Positions 39,260 to 48,437 of a stretch of 64,000 nucleotides of DNA are shown piece by piece. Each line of letters begins with the position of its first letter. Position 1 is the first letter of the stretch. The notes beneath the pieces are model-generated. The model did no database searches, was not told the origin of the DNA, and saw only the letters and a program-made list of their open reading frames with translations. A program made the position numbers and the translations under genes. This DNA is from Salinisphaera sp. LB1 (lineage in GTDB: Bacteria; Pseudomonadota; Gammaproteobacteria; Nevskiales; Salinisphaeraceae), in contig NZ_CP029488.1 in NCBI RefSeq assembly GCF_003177035.1, positions 4,077,709 through 4,141,708 on the forward strand. The letters are read 5' to 3'.

Positions 39260-40537
39260 ATGGCTGCGGATAGACCCAGAGCGATCACGGGAGAAAAGCG
39301 ACGATTGGGGTCGGTCTATCCGAATCACGCGCTTTTCTCAGCGCCCCATCGACTCTTTTTTCTGGTCGGCGCCATCCAACTCGTAGCGAGCGTACTCGTG
39401 TGGCTGATCATATTGATCGGTCTATATACCCCTGCGGTGCCGACTCTATCACTAACCGTTGACGGGATATCAGCGCATAGTTTCTTGATGCTGTACGGGC
39501 TGTTCACCTTCTTTGTCTTCGGATTTTTGACCACCGTGTTTCCCCGTTGGCTGGCGACCGAAGTGATTGACCCGCGCCGGTACGTTGTGATCGCTATTTT
39601 ATTGGCCGCCGGTATCGCCGGCTATTATCTCGGGCTGTTCACCCGCCGCGATATAGCCTTCGTGGGCAACATGATTTTTGTTGCCGGCTGGGGTCTGGGC
39701 TTGTGGACGCTAGTGGGAATCTGGCGGCGATCCAATCATCCGGACAAGCGTTTTGCCCTCTTCCCGCTCACCTGCGCGACCGCGGGCTGCGCCGGGGCGA
39801 TCGTCTACGCGCTCTGGCTGTGGACATCGCGACCTGAATTACGCCAGGCCGCGATCGCGATCGGTATGTGGCTCTATCTCGTACCCTTGATCGTAGCGGT
39901 CAGCCATCGAATGATTCCGTTTTTCAGCGCTCGCGTGCTGAACGACTACACCGTTGTCAAACCCGACTGGACACTACCGGCCACGCTGCTCTGTGTGACA
40001 GTGCATTGCCTATTGGCGATCATCGGTCAACCCGAATGGACCGTGTTGGCGGACCTACCGCTGGCACTACTCGCCGGCTGGCACAGCGTTCGCTGGGGGC
40101 TGGTTCGCAGCTTGCACGTACCGCTGCTGGGCATGCTGCACATCAGCTTTGCCTGGCTGCCCGTGGCGATGGGTCTATACACCGCGCAACGTCTGTTGCA
40201 ATTGACCGATGCGCCGTTCGACCTCGGTATGGCCCCGCTGCACGCGCTGGGCATCGGCTTTGTGACGAGCATGGTCGTAGCGATGGCGTCCCGGGTCAGT
40301 CTTGGACACTCGGGCCGACCGCTGGTCGCCGATCGAATTATTCTGTGGACGTTCGTCATTGTCCAATTGACGGCTATTACGCGGGTACTCGCCGAAATTC
40401 CTTTGCCGGGGAACGGCTATGCCTACCTTGGACTGGTTTTGGCTACAGCTGTCCTCTGGCTCGCTGCGTTCATTCCCTGGAGCCTGCGCTTTGGCGCGAT
40501 CTATCTACGGCGCCGCGTGGACGGCGCGCCCGGCTGA
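39260..40537 (+). CDS. nnrS: NnrS-family membrane protein
   Basis: A 425-residue polytopic membrane protein with about twelve hydrophobic segments. It starts FSAPHRLFFLVGAIQLVASVLVW, then has SFLMLYGLFTFFVFGFLTTVFPRWL, HRMIPFFSARVLN, LHALGIGFVTSMVVAMASRVSLGHSGRPL. NnrS is a heme- and copper-containing protein that lessens damage from nitric oxide during denitrification. Its place next to the Dnr-like regulator and the palindrome agrees with NO-responsive control. The ATG at 39260 has no strong ribosome site. Confidence 0.92.
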   Translation: MAADRPRAITGEKRRLGSVYPNHALFSAPHRLFFLVGAIQLVASVLVWLIILIGLYTPAVPTLSLTVDGISAHSFLMLYGLFTFFVFGFLTTVFPRWLATEVIDPRRYVVIAILLAAGIAGYYLGLFTRRDIAFVGNMIFVAGWGLGLWTLVGIWRRSNHPDKRFALFPLTCATAGCAGAIVYALWLWTSRPELRQAAIAIGMWLYLVPLIVAVSHRMIPFFSARVLNDYTVVKPDWTLPATLLCVTVHCLLAIIGQPEWTVLADLPLALLAGWHSVRWGLVRSLHVPLLGMLHISFAWLPVAMGLYTAQRLLQLTDAPFDLGMAPLHALGIGFVTSMVVAMASRVSLGHSGRPLVADRIILWTFVIVQLTAITRVLAEIPLPGNGYAYLGLVLATAVLWLAAFIPWSLRFGAIYLRRRVDGAPG

Positions 40538-40633
40538 GGGCGCCGTGGTTGCGTCCGGATCACGACCTTACCAAGCTGGCGATGACTCGCCGCCAGGGTC
40601 GACGGGCCCCTATCGATTCCAATGAGGCCCCCG

Positions 40634-41257
40634 ATGTTTGTCAAAAGCTCTGATCAAGTTGCGCCGAAGACGCTATTCAAACGCTTCCCGGTACCCAAAA
40701 ACTTTCACGCGACACCTGAATCGCGCATTGGGGTGGGCAAAACCTGGCCGGCGCCGGCACGCGCGACGCACACCAAAACGCTGAAAATTTACCGCTATGA
40801 CCCAGACAGGGGCGCAAACCCACGGATCGACACGTTCGAAATTGATCTGGACGACTGTGGCCCGATGCTGTTGGACGCCTTAATCAAAATCAAGAACGAA
40901 ATCGATCCAACGCTCACATTCCGCCGCTCCTGTCGCGAAGGGGTCTGCGGCTCCTGCGCCATGAATATCGACGGTACGAACTGGCTAGCCTGCATCCGCC
41001 CGCTAACGGAGGTCGCCGACCCCGGTACCGTTTACCCGCTGAATAACATGGAAATCATCAAGGACTTGGTGCCCGATCAAACCCATGTATTCGCGCAGTA
41101 CGCAGCAATCGAACCCTGGCTGAAAACCGACACGCCACCACCGAGCCGCGAACGTCGCCAATCGCCGGAAGAACGCCGTCAACTCGAAGGTGATTATGAG
41201 TGCATCCTTTGTTTTTGCTGCACTTCCTCGGCATTGGCAGACGCGATTGATAGATAG
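40634..41257 (+). pseudogene. sdhB: succinate dehydrogenase iron-sulfur subunit, 3'-truncated
   Basis: The first 190 codons encode SdhB: the core [11 protein letters not shown], the [2Fe-2S] ligands [21 protein letters not shown] and [13 protein letters not shown]. The frame then ends right after the first Cys of the second cluster domain ([23 protein letters not shown]), where the family continues about 60-70 residues with the [4Fe-4S] and [3Fe-4S] ligands. The missing part is not found downstream. GAGG precedes the ATG at 40634. Without its two C-terminal clusters it cannot pass electrons to quinone. No other sdh gene is adjacent. Confidence 0.85.
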
Positions 41258-41473
41258 GTCGGCGCGATCACGCGACACGCGCTTGTAAGCGCAACTTCTT
41301 CAAGTGGAGAAGGATCATTGCATGCACAGTCCAACGCCAGCACAGATCATGGGCTCCCCACGCCAACAACGCCGCAGGACGCAACGCTCTATACGGGGGC
41401 GGAAGCGTTTCCGCGCGATCATCGGCTATATCCGGCGACCAGATGGATTAACCGCTACGGCGCGAGCCGCACG

Positions 41474-41890
41474 ATGAACCTGCATGTCGATATCGTCAGT
41501 GCCGAAGGCGAAGTCTACGCGGGGCCGGCGGCCATGGTGTTCGTGATTGGGGAGATGGGCGAGTTGGGCATTCTGCCGCAGCATGCGCCGTTGCTCACGC
41601 GTATTCGCCCGGGGCCGGTCCGCATTTGCCACGACGACGAGCCGGAAGAGCTATTGTTCGTCTCGGGCGGGCTCCTCGAAGTTCAACCGCATCAGGTCAC
41701 CGTATTGGCCGATACGGCCGAGCGCGCGGCCGAGATTGATGAAGCCGCGGCACAACGCGCCAAACGGCGAGCCGAGGACACAATCTCCAGCGCCGCGGAT
41801 CAGGTCAGTCTGGCGCGCGCCCAGGCCGAACTAGCCGAAGCCGTAGCCCGCCTCGAGATCGTCAAACGGATCTGGACCCAATTGCCCTAG
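41474..41890 (+). CDS. atpC: orphan ATP synthase epsilon-subunit-like protein
   Basis: The protein from [17 protein letters not shown] is 138 residues and has the F1 epsilon pattern: an N-terminal beta sandwich ([48 protein letters not shown]) and a C-terminal helical hairpin rich in Ala/Glu. No other atp gene is near it. The frame is open back to an ATG at 41318 that has a good AGAAGGA site; this adds 52 residues with no known motif and could be a remnant of the lost upstream gene. It sits between the truncated sdhB and an IS110 element, at the edge of a rearranged segment. Confidence 0.75.
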   Translation: MNLHVDIVSAEGEVYAGPAAMVFVIGEMGELGILPQHAPLLTRIRPGPVRICHDDEPEELLFVSGGLLEVQPHQVTVLADTAERAAEIDEAAAQRAKRRAEDTISSAADQVSLARAQAELAEAVARLEIVKRIWTQLP

Positions 41891-41921
41891 ATACCATCTT
41901 GCCGCCTCCGCACCAAGGGGC

Positions 41922-42905
41922 TCATGTAGCGCCTTGGGGTTGATAGGGCGTCTGGTGCTTAAGCACGCCATACGCGAGATGGACGAGCTTGCGCATGGCG
42001 CCGCCGAGGGCGCTCATATCGCTTTTACCGCGTGCTGTTAAGCGTTGATACTGGGCCGCGATATCCGGGTTGTGTTTGGTGCTGACGATGGCGGCCATAT
42101 AGAGCAGTTGTCGCAGTTTAGGATTACCGGCCTTGGATAGACGCGGCGGTCCATGGACCGAACTTCCCGAATCCCACGGCACCGGGATGACGCCGATGAA
42201 GGCCGCGGCTTGGCGGGCACTGGTGAAGTCGCGGCTTCGCAGTGTGGCCAGCAGGCGCCGCGATACGGTGGGGCCAATGCCGGGCACCGACTCTAATAAA
42301 GCGCGATCTTTTTTCAGCGCGGGATGGCGATCGAAATGATCGTCAATATCGCGCGTCAACCGATCGCGTTCGGCCCGTAGCGCGTCGAGCACCGTATCGA
42401 TCGACGCGATGATCTCTTCGGCCTGAACGACCTCGGCCTTTTCCCGGCGATTGCGCTCGCGTTGAATATCCTTATCGAGCGCCTCAAGACGGGCGAGACG
42501 CGCCTTGAGTCCACGCACCGCCGCAGGTTCGGGTTGCCACAGCCGCGGGCGACGAGCCGCCCCATAGCGGGCCAGAACGACGCTGTCTTTCCGGTCGTTC
42601 TTGCCGCGCACTCCCAGGCTTTTGGCAAACTCCCGGACCTGCGCGGGGTTCATCACGGACACGCCCAAACCGGCCTCATAAAGCGCCTGAGCCAAGGCTT
42701 CGTGATAAATCCCGGTCGCTTCCATGATGATGTGGATTTGATCGGCCGGCGTGCCGGTCTGCTGCGCCAGCCAGTCCAATACAGCCGCGTGCCCCGCGGT
42801 GTCGTTGCCAAAGACCTTGGTCTTGACCTTGACCCGATCAGGATCCCGCAGCCAGGCACAGTCGAATTTGCGTTTACTGACGTCAATGCCGATGTAGACG
42901 GTCAT
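41922..42905 (-). mobile_element. IS110-family transposase
   Basis: A 327-residue DEDD transposase. The first Asp is in YIGIDVSKRKFD, the Glu in IIMEATGIYHEAL, the two Asp in GKNDRKDSVVLARYG, and the C-terminal domain has LLESVPGIGPTVSRRLLA followed by DSGSSVHGPPRLSKAGNPKLR, where the catalytic Ser of this family lies. AAGGAGAAGG precedes the ATG at 42905. IS110 elements lack ordinary terminal repeats and use a structured bridge RNA from the non-coding end to choose the target. That non-coding end lies upstream, at 42906-43290. Confidence 0.93.
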
Positions 42906-43110
42906 CTCGTGCCTTCTCCTTGTTCGTGCAGTCTCACCGCGCCAGCGGGGACTTGGATACCATTCACGTTTGCGAGATGAAAAATCGGTCGGGGGCATGA
43001 TCTAACGCGCAAGCTATAAGCTTCAGGGTCTGTGGATGCTCACCCGACCGAGCACCGCTGACTGGTAGCTAATCAGTCAGCTTCGGCAAGACACAAGGGT
43101 CTGTCGTCAT
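42906..43110 (-). ncRNA. candidate bridge-RNA region of the IS110 element
   Basis: The non-coding region directly upstream of the transposase on its own strand holds two adjacent hairpins: an 8-bp perfect stem GCTGACTG/CAGTCAGC (43057-43081) and a 5-bp stem TGCTC/GAGCA (43037-43054). A short motif, CAGACCCT, occurs twice in the minus strand around them. This position and form match the bridge RNAs of IS110-group elements, but no donor- or target-guide could be checked here. Confidence 0.4.
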
Positions 43111-43296
43111 GAGCTTTTAAGCAACAACATGAATCCTGCACCGGGCATCCCTAGGCTTGGATACAGCTTGCTGCAGCAGGTTTTTCTTCGGGTGAATGCT
43201 TTGGATCATATGCCGGTGCGCGATGTAAACCGCCCCGGTTCCCTTTCGCTTGGCTCCTAGCAGGCTCCTGGAATCGAGGCCTTTCAGGAGCACTTC

Positions 43297-44439
43297 ATGG
43301 CAAAGATCAAACTAACCAAGAGCGTTGTTGACGCGGCTCAAGCCCAGACCTGCGACGTTGAACTCCGGGACACAATCGTTCCGGGTTTCCTGTGCAAGAT
43401 CACACCCACCTGCCGCAAGGTTTTCATGCTTGAGTATCGCACGAACTCGGGCGTGCGCCGCAAACCTGCGCTTGGCCAGTTCGGCGAACTGACCGTCGAA
43501 CAAGCCCGGTCGCTGGCCCAAGACTGGCTGGCCGAAGTCCGGCGCGGTGGCGACCCCGGACATGACAAGGCGGAGGCCCGGAAGGCACCGACTGTCAAGG
43601 AACTGTGCAGCCGGTTCATGGAAGACCACTCCAAGTTACACAACAAGCCCAGCACGCAGAAAGGCTACCAGTATCAGATTGACCGCTTCATCGTTCCCGC
43701 CTTCGGCAGCAAGAAAACCCATGAGGTCACGCGCCAAGACATCACTGCGCTGATGAAGCGTCTTGAGAAATCGCCTACGCAGGCCAACCACGTGCTGGCT
43801 TGCGTCCGCAAGATGTTCAACCTGGCCGAACTGTGGGCCTACCGGCCCGACGGCTCGAATCCCTGCCGCCACGTACCCAAGTACCCGGAGAAAGGCTCGA
43901 CTCGCCTTATCACCGACGAACAGATGATCAAGCTGTTCGCTTATCTGGACAAGGCCGAAGCCGAAGGACTGGAGCATCCGACCTATCTGCTGGCCATCCG
44001 TCTGCAATTCGAGTTCGCCGCACGCATGTCGGAGATTCTGCTGTTGCAGTGGGACTGGATCGACCTGTCGAATGGCCGGGTGGTCTGGCCGGACAGCAAG
44101 ACCGGCGATATATCTAAACCGTTGAGCGCCGAGGCCCGCCGCTTGCTGGAGAACGCACCCCGCTTTGGCGAATCGCCTTTCGTCTGCCCGGCTACTCGCA
44201 ATCACAACAAGCCGCTCAGCCCCCACGTCTACTACGACGCGTGGCGACGTATCCTCGATCACGCCGGTGTACCGAGAATCGGCACCCACGGCATCCGCCA
44301 TCGCTCGGCGACTGATGTTGCCAATTCGGGCATTCCAGTCAAGGTCGGCATGGCTTTGACCGCGCACAAGACTGCGGCAATGTTCATGCGCTACGTGCAC
44401 ACCGAGGATGACCCCCAGTACGCAAGGCCGCCGAATTAG
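43297..44439 (+). CDS. tyrosine recombinase/integrase of a genomic island
   Basis: A 380-residue integrase with the DUF4102-type N-terminal arm domain (LKTKLTKSVVDAAQ-like start, YRTNSGVRRKPALGQFGELTVEQARSLA) and a C-terminal catalytic domain. Catalytic positions visible: Arg in FAARMSEILLLQW, His-x-x-Arg in THGIRHRSATDVA, His in ALTAHKTAAM and nucleophile Tyr in FMRYVHTED. P4-like integrases insert genomic islands at tRNA or other conserved sites; no intact tRNA was found beside it. The qat/ppl defence genes begin about 1.9 kb downstream, so it probably brought part of the island. Confidence 0.9.
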   Translation: MAKIKLTKSVVDAAQAQTCDVELRDTIVPGFLCKITPTCRKVFMLEYRTNSGVRRKPALGQFGELTVEQARSLAQDWLAEVRRGGDPGHDKAEARKAPTVKELCSRFMEDHSKLHNKPSTQKGYQYQIDRFIVPAFGSKKTHEVTRQDITALMKRLEKSPTQANHVLACVRKMFNLAELWAYRPDGSNPCRHVPKYPEKGSTRLITDEQMIKLFAYLDKAEAEGLEHPTYLLAIRLQFEFAARMSEILLLQWDWIDLSNGRVVWPDSKTGDISKPLSAEARRLLENAPRFGESPFVCPATRNHNKPLSPHVYYDAWRRILDHAGVPRIGTHGIRHRSATDVANSGIPVKVGMALTAHKTAAMFMRYVHTEDDPQYARPPN

Positions 44440-44954
44440 TAGCGAGTCAGCGCAAATCGGTGGTTGGCGCCGGCCGGAATCGAAACAAGTGAACGCCTGA
44501 ACGGCGGCAAGCATCCCGCGCCGCCGGCTCGATGGTCGTATCGCCGTCACGACCATCGGACCGGTCGTTTTCTCGCACGAACACCACTTTATAGACAGGG
44601 AATGTGCGCCTGTTTCGGGGGATATAGTTTTGGAGACCAACGACCGCACATCATCAAGCGGAAGCACTTTGCGCGGTGGCAGGCGGGCTAAAACCGGTGC
44701 CGAGCACCGGACTCAGAGGTAGCCCGCTCGATCATCAACAGACCACCCAAACCCGCATGGTTAAAGGGATTCATTTTGGTTGAAACAAGGCCCTACCGTC
44801 GCTTTTACCGTCAGATCCATGGCGCTTTTTACTTCCGCGGGAAATGGAACGTTTTGCGGGGCGTCAACTCCAGCGGCTTTATTATCAACTCGGCGTCAGT
44901 TTACTGGATAGGCGCGCTTTCGTCATGCGCCAAGAAGCAGCGATGGGAAACCTA
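44440..44954. other. gene-poor stretch between integrase and IS3 copy 1
   Basis: Short frames of no known family. One plus-strand frame from about 44776 would run into the IS3 copy and, after removing the element, end six bases past the insertion, so a small hypothetical gene may have been interrupted near its end. A segment near 44474 looks superficially like the TPsiC arm of a tRNA but does not fold into one. Confidence 0.35.
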
Positions 44955-45004
44955 TGAACCGCCCCGGGAATGCTGGAGACTCCAACTCTTGAGAGAATTG
45001 GAGC

Positions 45005-45325
45005 ATGAAACAGCGGAAACCTTATTCCCCGGAAGTCCGTGAACGAGCGGTTCGCATGGTCTTTGAGCATCAGGCGGACTACAGCTCGCAGTGGGCGGCG
45101 ATCGGTTCGATCGCCGGCAAGATCGGCTGTACGCCCGAGACGCTGCGCAGTTGGGTTCGCCAGGCCGAACGGGACCGCGGGCTGCGCAATGGCCAGAGCA
45201 CGGAAGAGCGCGAGCGCATCAAGGCGCTTGAGCGTGAGAACCGTGAGTTGAAACGGGCCAATGAGATCCTGCGCAAGGCTTCGGCCTATTTTGCCCAGGC
45301 GGAGCTCGACCGCCGACACAAGTGA
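45005..45325 (+). CDS. IS3-family OrfA, helix-turn-helix protein (copy 1)
   Basis: A 106-residue OrfA of the IS3 family: an N-terminal helix-turn-helix ([32 protein letters not shown]) and a C-terminal leucine-zipper-like helix ([20 protein letters not shown]) for dimerisation. Its TGA overlaps the start of orfB; the active transposase is probably an OrfAB fusion made by -1 frameshifting, as in other IS3 elements, though no obvious A6G slippery run is present. Confidence 0.93.
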   Translation: MKQRKPYSPEVRERAVRMVFEHQADYSSQWAAIGSIAGKIGCTPETLRSWVRQAERDRGLRNGQSTEERERIKALERENRELKRANEILRKASAYFAQAELDRRHK

Positions 45326-46227
45326 TGGTGACGTTCATCGACGATTATCGCCGGGTCTACGGTGTCGGGCCGATCTGCCGTGTGCTGCCGATCGCACCGT
45401 CGACCTACTATGCCGCCAAGGCCCGGCAAACCGACCCGGCTCGCCGTTCGAAGCGGGACCGACGTGAGAGGGTCTTGAGCGACGCCATCCAGCAGGTCTG
45501 GGAGGCCAATCGTTGCGTCTATGGCGCCCGCAAAGTCTGGCTGCAGTTGCAGCGTGAGGGTTGGTCGGTGGCTCGGTGCACGGTCGAGCGTCTGATGCGT
45601 CAGATGGGCTTGCAAGGCGCTGTGCGCGGGCGCACGCCGAAAACGACCACTTCCGACCCCAACCAACCGAGCCCGGGCGACCACGTCCAGCGTGACTTCA
45701 CAGCCGCCCGACCCGATCGGCTCTGGGTGGCCGATTTTACGTACTGCCCGACCCGGCACGGCTTTGTTTATGCAGCGTTTGTTATCGATGCGTTCGCGCG
45801 TCGCATTGTCGGCTGGCGCGTTTCGAGCGCCCCCAACACGGGCCTCGTGCTCGACGCGCTCGAGCAGGCCATCCATGACCGGCAACCCGGCCAGCGCCTG
45901 ATTCAGCACACCGACCGCGGGGTGCAATACCTGTCAATTCGCTATAGCGAACGCCTGGCGGATGTCGGTATCACCCCGTCGGCCGGCCGCGTCGGCAGTT
46001 CATACGATAACGCGCTGGCCGAGACCGTGATCGGCCTGTTCAAGACGGAAGTCATCCGTCAGCACGACGGGCCGTGGCCTCACCTTGCCGCCGTCGAGTT
46101 CGCGGTGCTGGACTGGGTCGACTGGTTCAATAATCAGCGGCTGTTCGAGCCGATCGGTGATATGCCGCCGGCCGAGGCTGAAGCCAACTTCTATGACACA
46201 ATCGCCGGGTCTGCCAAAGTGGCATGA
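45322..46227 (+). CDS. IS3-family OrfB, DDE transposase (copy 1)
   Basis: A 301-residue integrase-core transposase. The DDE triad is visible: Asp in [10 protein letters not shown], Asp in [11 protein letters not shown] and Glu in [18 protein letters not shown]. An N-terminal HTH_21-like segment ([18 protein letters not shown]) precedes the core. The frame is intact, so the element may still be active. Confidence 0.95.
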   Translation: MMVTFIDDYRRVYGVGPICRVLPIAPSTYYAAKARQTDPARRSKRDRRERVLSDAIQQVWEANRCVYGARKVWLQLQREGWSVARCTVERLMRQMGLQGAVRGRTPKTTTSDPNQPSPGDHVQRDFTAARPDRLWVADFTYCPTRHGFVYAAFVIDAFARRIVGWRVSSAPNTGLVLDALEQAIHDRQPGQRLIQHTDRGVQYLSIRYSERLADVGITPSAGRVGSSYDNALAETVIGLFKTEVIRQHDGPWPHLAAVEFAVLDWVDWFNNQRLFEPIGDMPPAEAEANFYDTIAGSAKVA

Positions 46228-46314
46228 CTCAAACCCACGAGTCTCCGGTAAACCCGGGGCGGTTCACTACTTAGCTTAATCTAGCCATTCGTCCCCCCCT
46301 GAGGAAAAACGACC

Positions 46315-47064
46315 TTAATCGCTCTGCAAGAGCCTCTTTAAATTCGACAAAATCTTCGCGCGCACTACCTCCACCGGCGATCCCGCACAGGAGGCGATCA
46401 TTTCGACGGCACGGCCTACGTCGCCTGGCTTGATCGGTTTGTCATCGCGAGTAAGGAAAGGCCCGTCTGTCTCGGTCAGAACACGGTCGATCGGTATTTC
46501 GCGTATTACGCGCACACCGCTCGCGGAGGCGAGCATGCCCTCGTTCACAGAGAAATAGCAGCCGCGATCAACGGCCCTACGCACAGCAGCCTTACTGCCA
46601 GTGAACCAATGCAAGACGACGCCTGCCCGATCCGGCGGCAGATGCTCGTCAAGCATGTCCAGGATGGGCTTCGTCGCCCTTACGCTGTGCAGACTCAGGA
46701 TCTTATTGCCTTGCTCCGCACAGGCTCGAAGAATCCTCTCAAAGATCAACCTCTGCAGCTCGAACGAGCGATAGTGAGCGGGTCCGCGATCAAGCCCGAC
46801 CTCCCCGACGTAACGCGTCCGCGGCAAGAGACTCTCGAACAGGTCGATCTCCAGGTGCCGGTCGGCGACGAGCTGCGGATGTAGACCGAGCCCAACCCTC
46901 ACGAAGTCGCTGTCCGCGGACAGTTCGACGTTCCTCTCAAACGCCTTCGGGGTGGTCGTGACGGCCAAGGTCGCCACGCGCAAGCGATCGCAGGTCGCGA
47001 TCGCTTGCGCGAGGTCTGGATAAAGGTCGAGATGCGTATGGAAGTCCACGTAATCGGGCCGCAT
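46315..47064 (-). CDS. qatD: QatD, TatD-like metal-dependent DNase
   Basis: A 249-residue TatD-type hydrolase. Metal ligands are in VDFHTHLDLYP, VGEVGLDRG, LSLHSVRAT, VVLHWFTGS and LTETDGPFL. TatD proteins are 3'-5' nucleases; in the Qat anti-phage system QatD is essential and is proposed to cut nucleic acid, its target being unknown. The metal residues are all present, so the protein itself looks active. It is the last gene of the operon and starts two bases after the qatC stop. IS3 copy 1 begins 48 bases past its stop, with the IS orfB convergent to it. Confidence 0.9.
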   Translation of the reverse strand: MRPDYVDFHTHLDLYPDLAQAIATCDRLRVATLAVTTTPKAFERNVELSADSDFVRVGLGLHPQLVADRHLEIDLFESLLPRTRYVGEVGLDRGPAHYRSFELQRLIFERILRACAEQGNKILSLHSVRATKPILDMLDEHLPPDRAGVVLHWFTGSKAAVRRAVDRGCYFSVNEGMLASASGVRVIREIPIDRVLTETDGPFLTRDDKPIKPGDVGRAVEMIASCAGSPVEVVRAKILSNLKRLLQSD

Positions 47065-47066
47065 GG

Positions 47067-48437
47067 TCAGCCGCCCGGCCGTGCCCGAACACCCCTCAGG
47101 AGCTCGGCGACTTCAAGGACGCCGCGTCGAAACACATCGGCGTAGTCCTGTATCGCGTCCGGCTCGTCATGAAGCGGGCCGGGCTTGTGGACCAGGATCT
47201 TCGCAAGACCTGGCTTTGCATTGATCCGCTTGGCCATCAGTTGGAACGATCGGATGTGCTCCCCCTCAGGCTGGTCGGAGGCCAGAACTTGCCCTTTCAG
47301 ATGCTCAACCATGTAGAGCGTCTCATCGTCTCCATCAAGGCCAACCTCAAGCGAGGCTCTACGGATCAGGCACGGGACGCAGTAGCCACAGTGCCGAGGG
47401 GAGAGCTTCTTGTAGCGCGCCTTCGCCGGCGATGAGCACGACATGGAGTTCGCCACTATCTTCTCTAGGAAAGCCTTGTCCGCACAGTTAGCGACCATCT
47501 CGCCCTTCGTCATGTGCCTGTATGGGTTGTTCAGTTCGACGTCGAGGGCGAGGGCCTCGATGAGCCTCTGCATACTCGCGATGAAGTGCGGATGCGCCGT
47601 TCGCGTGCTCAGCGCCCCAAAGCGCAAGGGGTCTAAGGGTACATTGAGCGCGATGAGGCCGTTCTCCGGTATGTCGACGGTGATCCGTCCATCGATCGCC
47701 GACGCAGCCAGCGTCGCCAGCGAGTAGAAGAGGAAGGATCGTCCCCTCTGCGTATTCTCCGTCTGCCCAGTGGTGAGATGGTGCTTGTCGAAACCGAGCC
47801 TCACCCGAAGGCTCTTGAAGGCTTCTTTGCCGAACCGGGTTTCCAACCGGTTAAGGACGTAGGCCTGGGCTTTCGCCGTCTCGCTGTCCCAATAATGGCT
47901 GACGAACAGTGGACGCTACTCACCGCCGCTCAGAAGATCGACTGCGCCGACGAGACTATCCAAACCACCGGACAGCAGGCTGACCTTCGTCAGTCCATCG
48001 ATCGCCAAGCGCTTTGGAGCAATAGCGAGGATCTTGGTCCTGCTCGTCCGGTCACGGAAGAAGACACGCCACCGATCGCCGGTGAGGAAGCGCAGCATCG
48101 CCTCGATCGATCGTGCGCTCGCGGTCCAGGCCGAGGGGGCGGACACGGGGACGTAGAGATCGATCTCCCTTGTCCAGCCGTCCTGTGCGTTCAATTTTCG
48201 AGAGACTCTCGTATCGCCGGCGTTGACGAGCGCCGCGAGGACGACAAGGTCGATACCCTTCTCGGAAGGTTGTAGTCCGAGGGAGGCGAGTTGGTCCAGT
48301 GCGTGACCGATGCCGAAGCCCATGCGCCGGTCACCATCCAGGAAATCGATCTCGAATACGTCAGCGTCAGGCTGGACGGTTTCGACGCTACTCGTGTCGT
48401 CGGGGCCGAGCCGGCCGATCAGACTGAACCTTCTCAT
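47067..48437 (-). pseudogene. qatC: QatC, QueC-like protein, interrupted by an in-frame TAG
   Basis: A 456-codon frame of the QueC-like subunit. The PP-loop VSLLSGGLDSLVGAVDLL is intact, followed at codon 174 by TAG (47916-47918) and then, in the same frame, RPLFVSHYWDSETAKAQAYVL. The zinc-binding Cys motif HCGYCVPCLIRRA is near the C-terminus. QueC makes 7-cyano-7-deazaguanine; the Qat homologue may modify a guanine-like base or a protein. The TAG splits the PP-loop domain, so without suppression no working QatC is made. A downstream ATG at 47846 would give only the C-terminal half. It overlaps qatB by four bases. Confidence 0.85.

Larger units (their letters stand above)
44955..46266 (+). 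mobile_element. IS3-family insertion sequence, copy 1
   Basis: A 1312-bp element with imperfect terminal inverted repeats of about 28 bp, beginning TGAACCGCCCCGGG at the left and ending in its complement at the right. It is flanked by a 3-bp duplication (CTA at 44952-44954 and 46267-46269). It encodes orfA and orfB in overlapping frames. A second copy of the same length, in the opposite orientation, lies at 51288-52599; their OrfB proteins differ in two residues. Confidence 0.95.

Noticed and set aside
44465..44500. tRNA-like segment after the integrase gene
   Set aside because: Only a TPsiC-arm-like string is present; no acceptor, D or anticodon arms can be folded around it.
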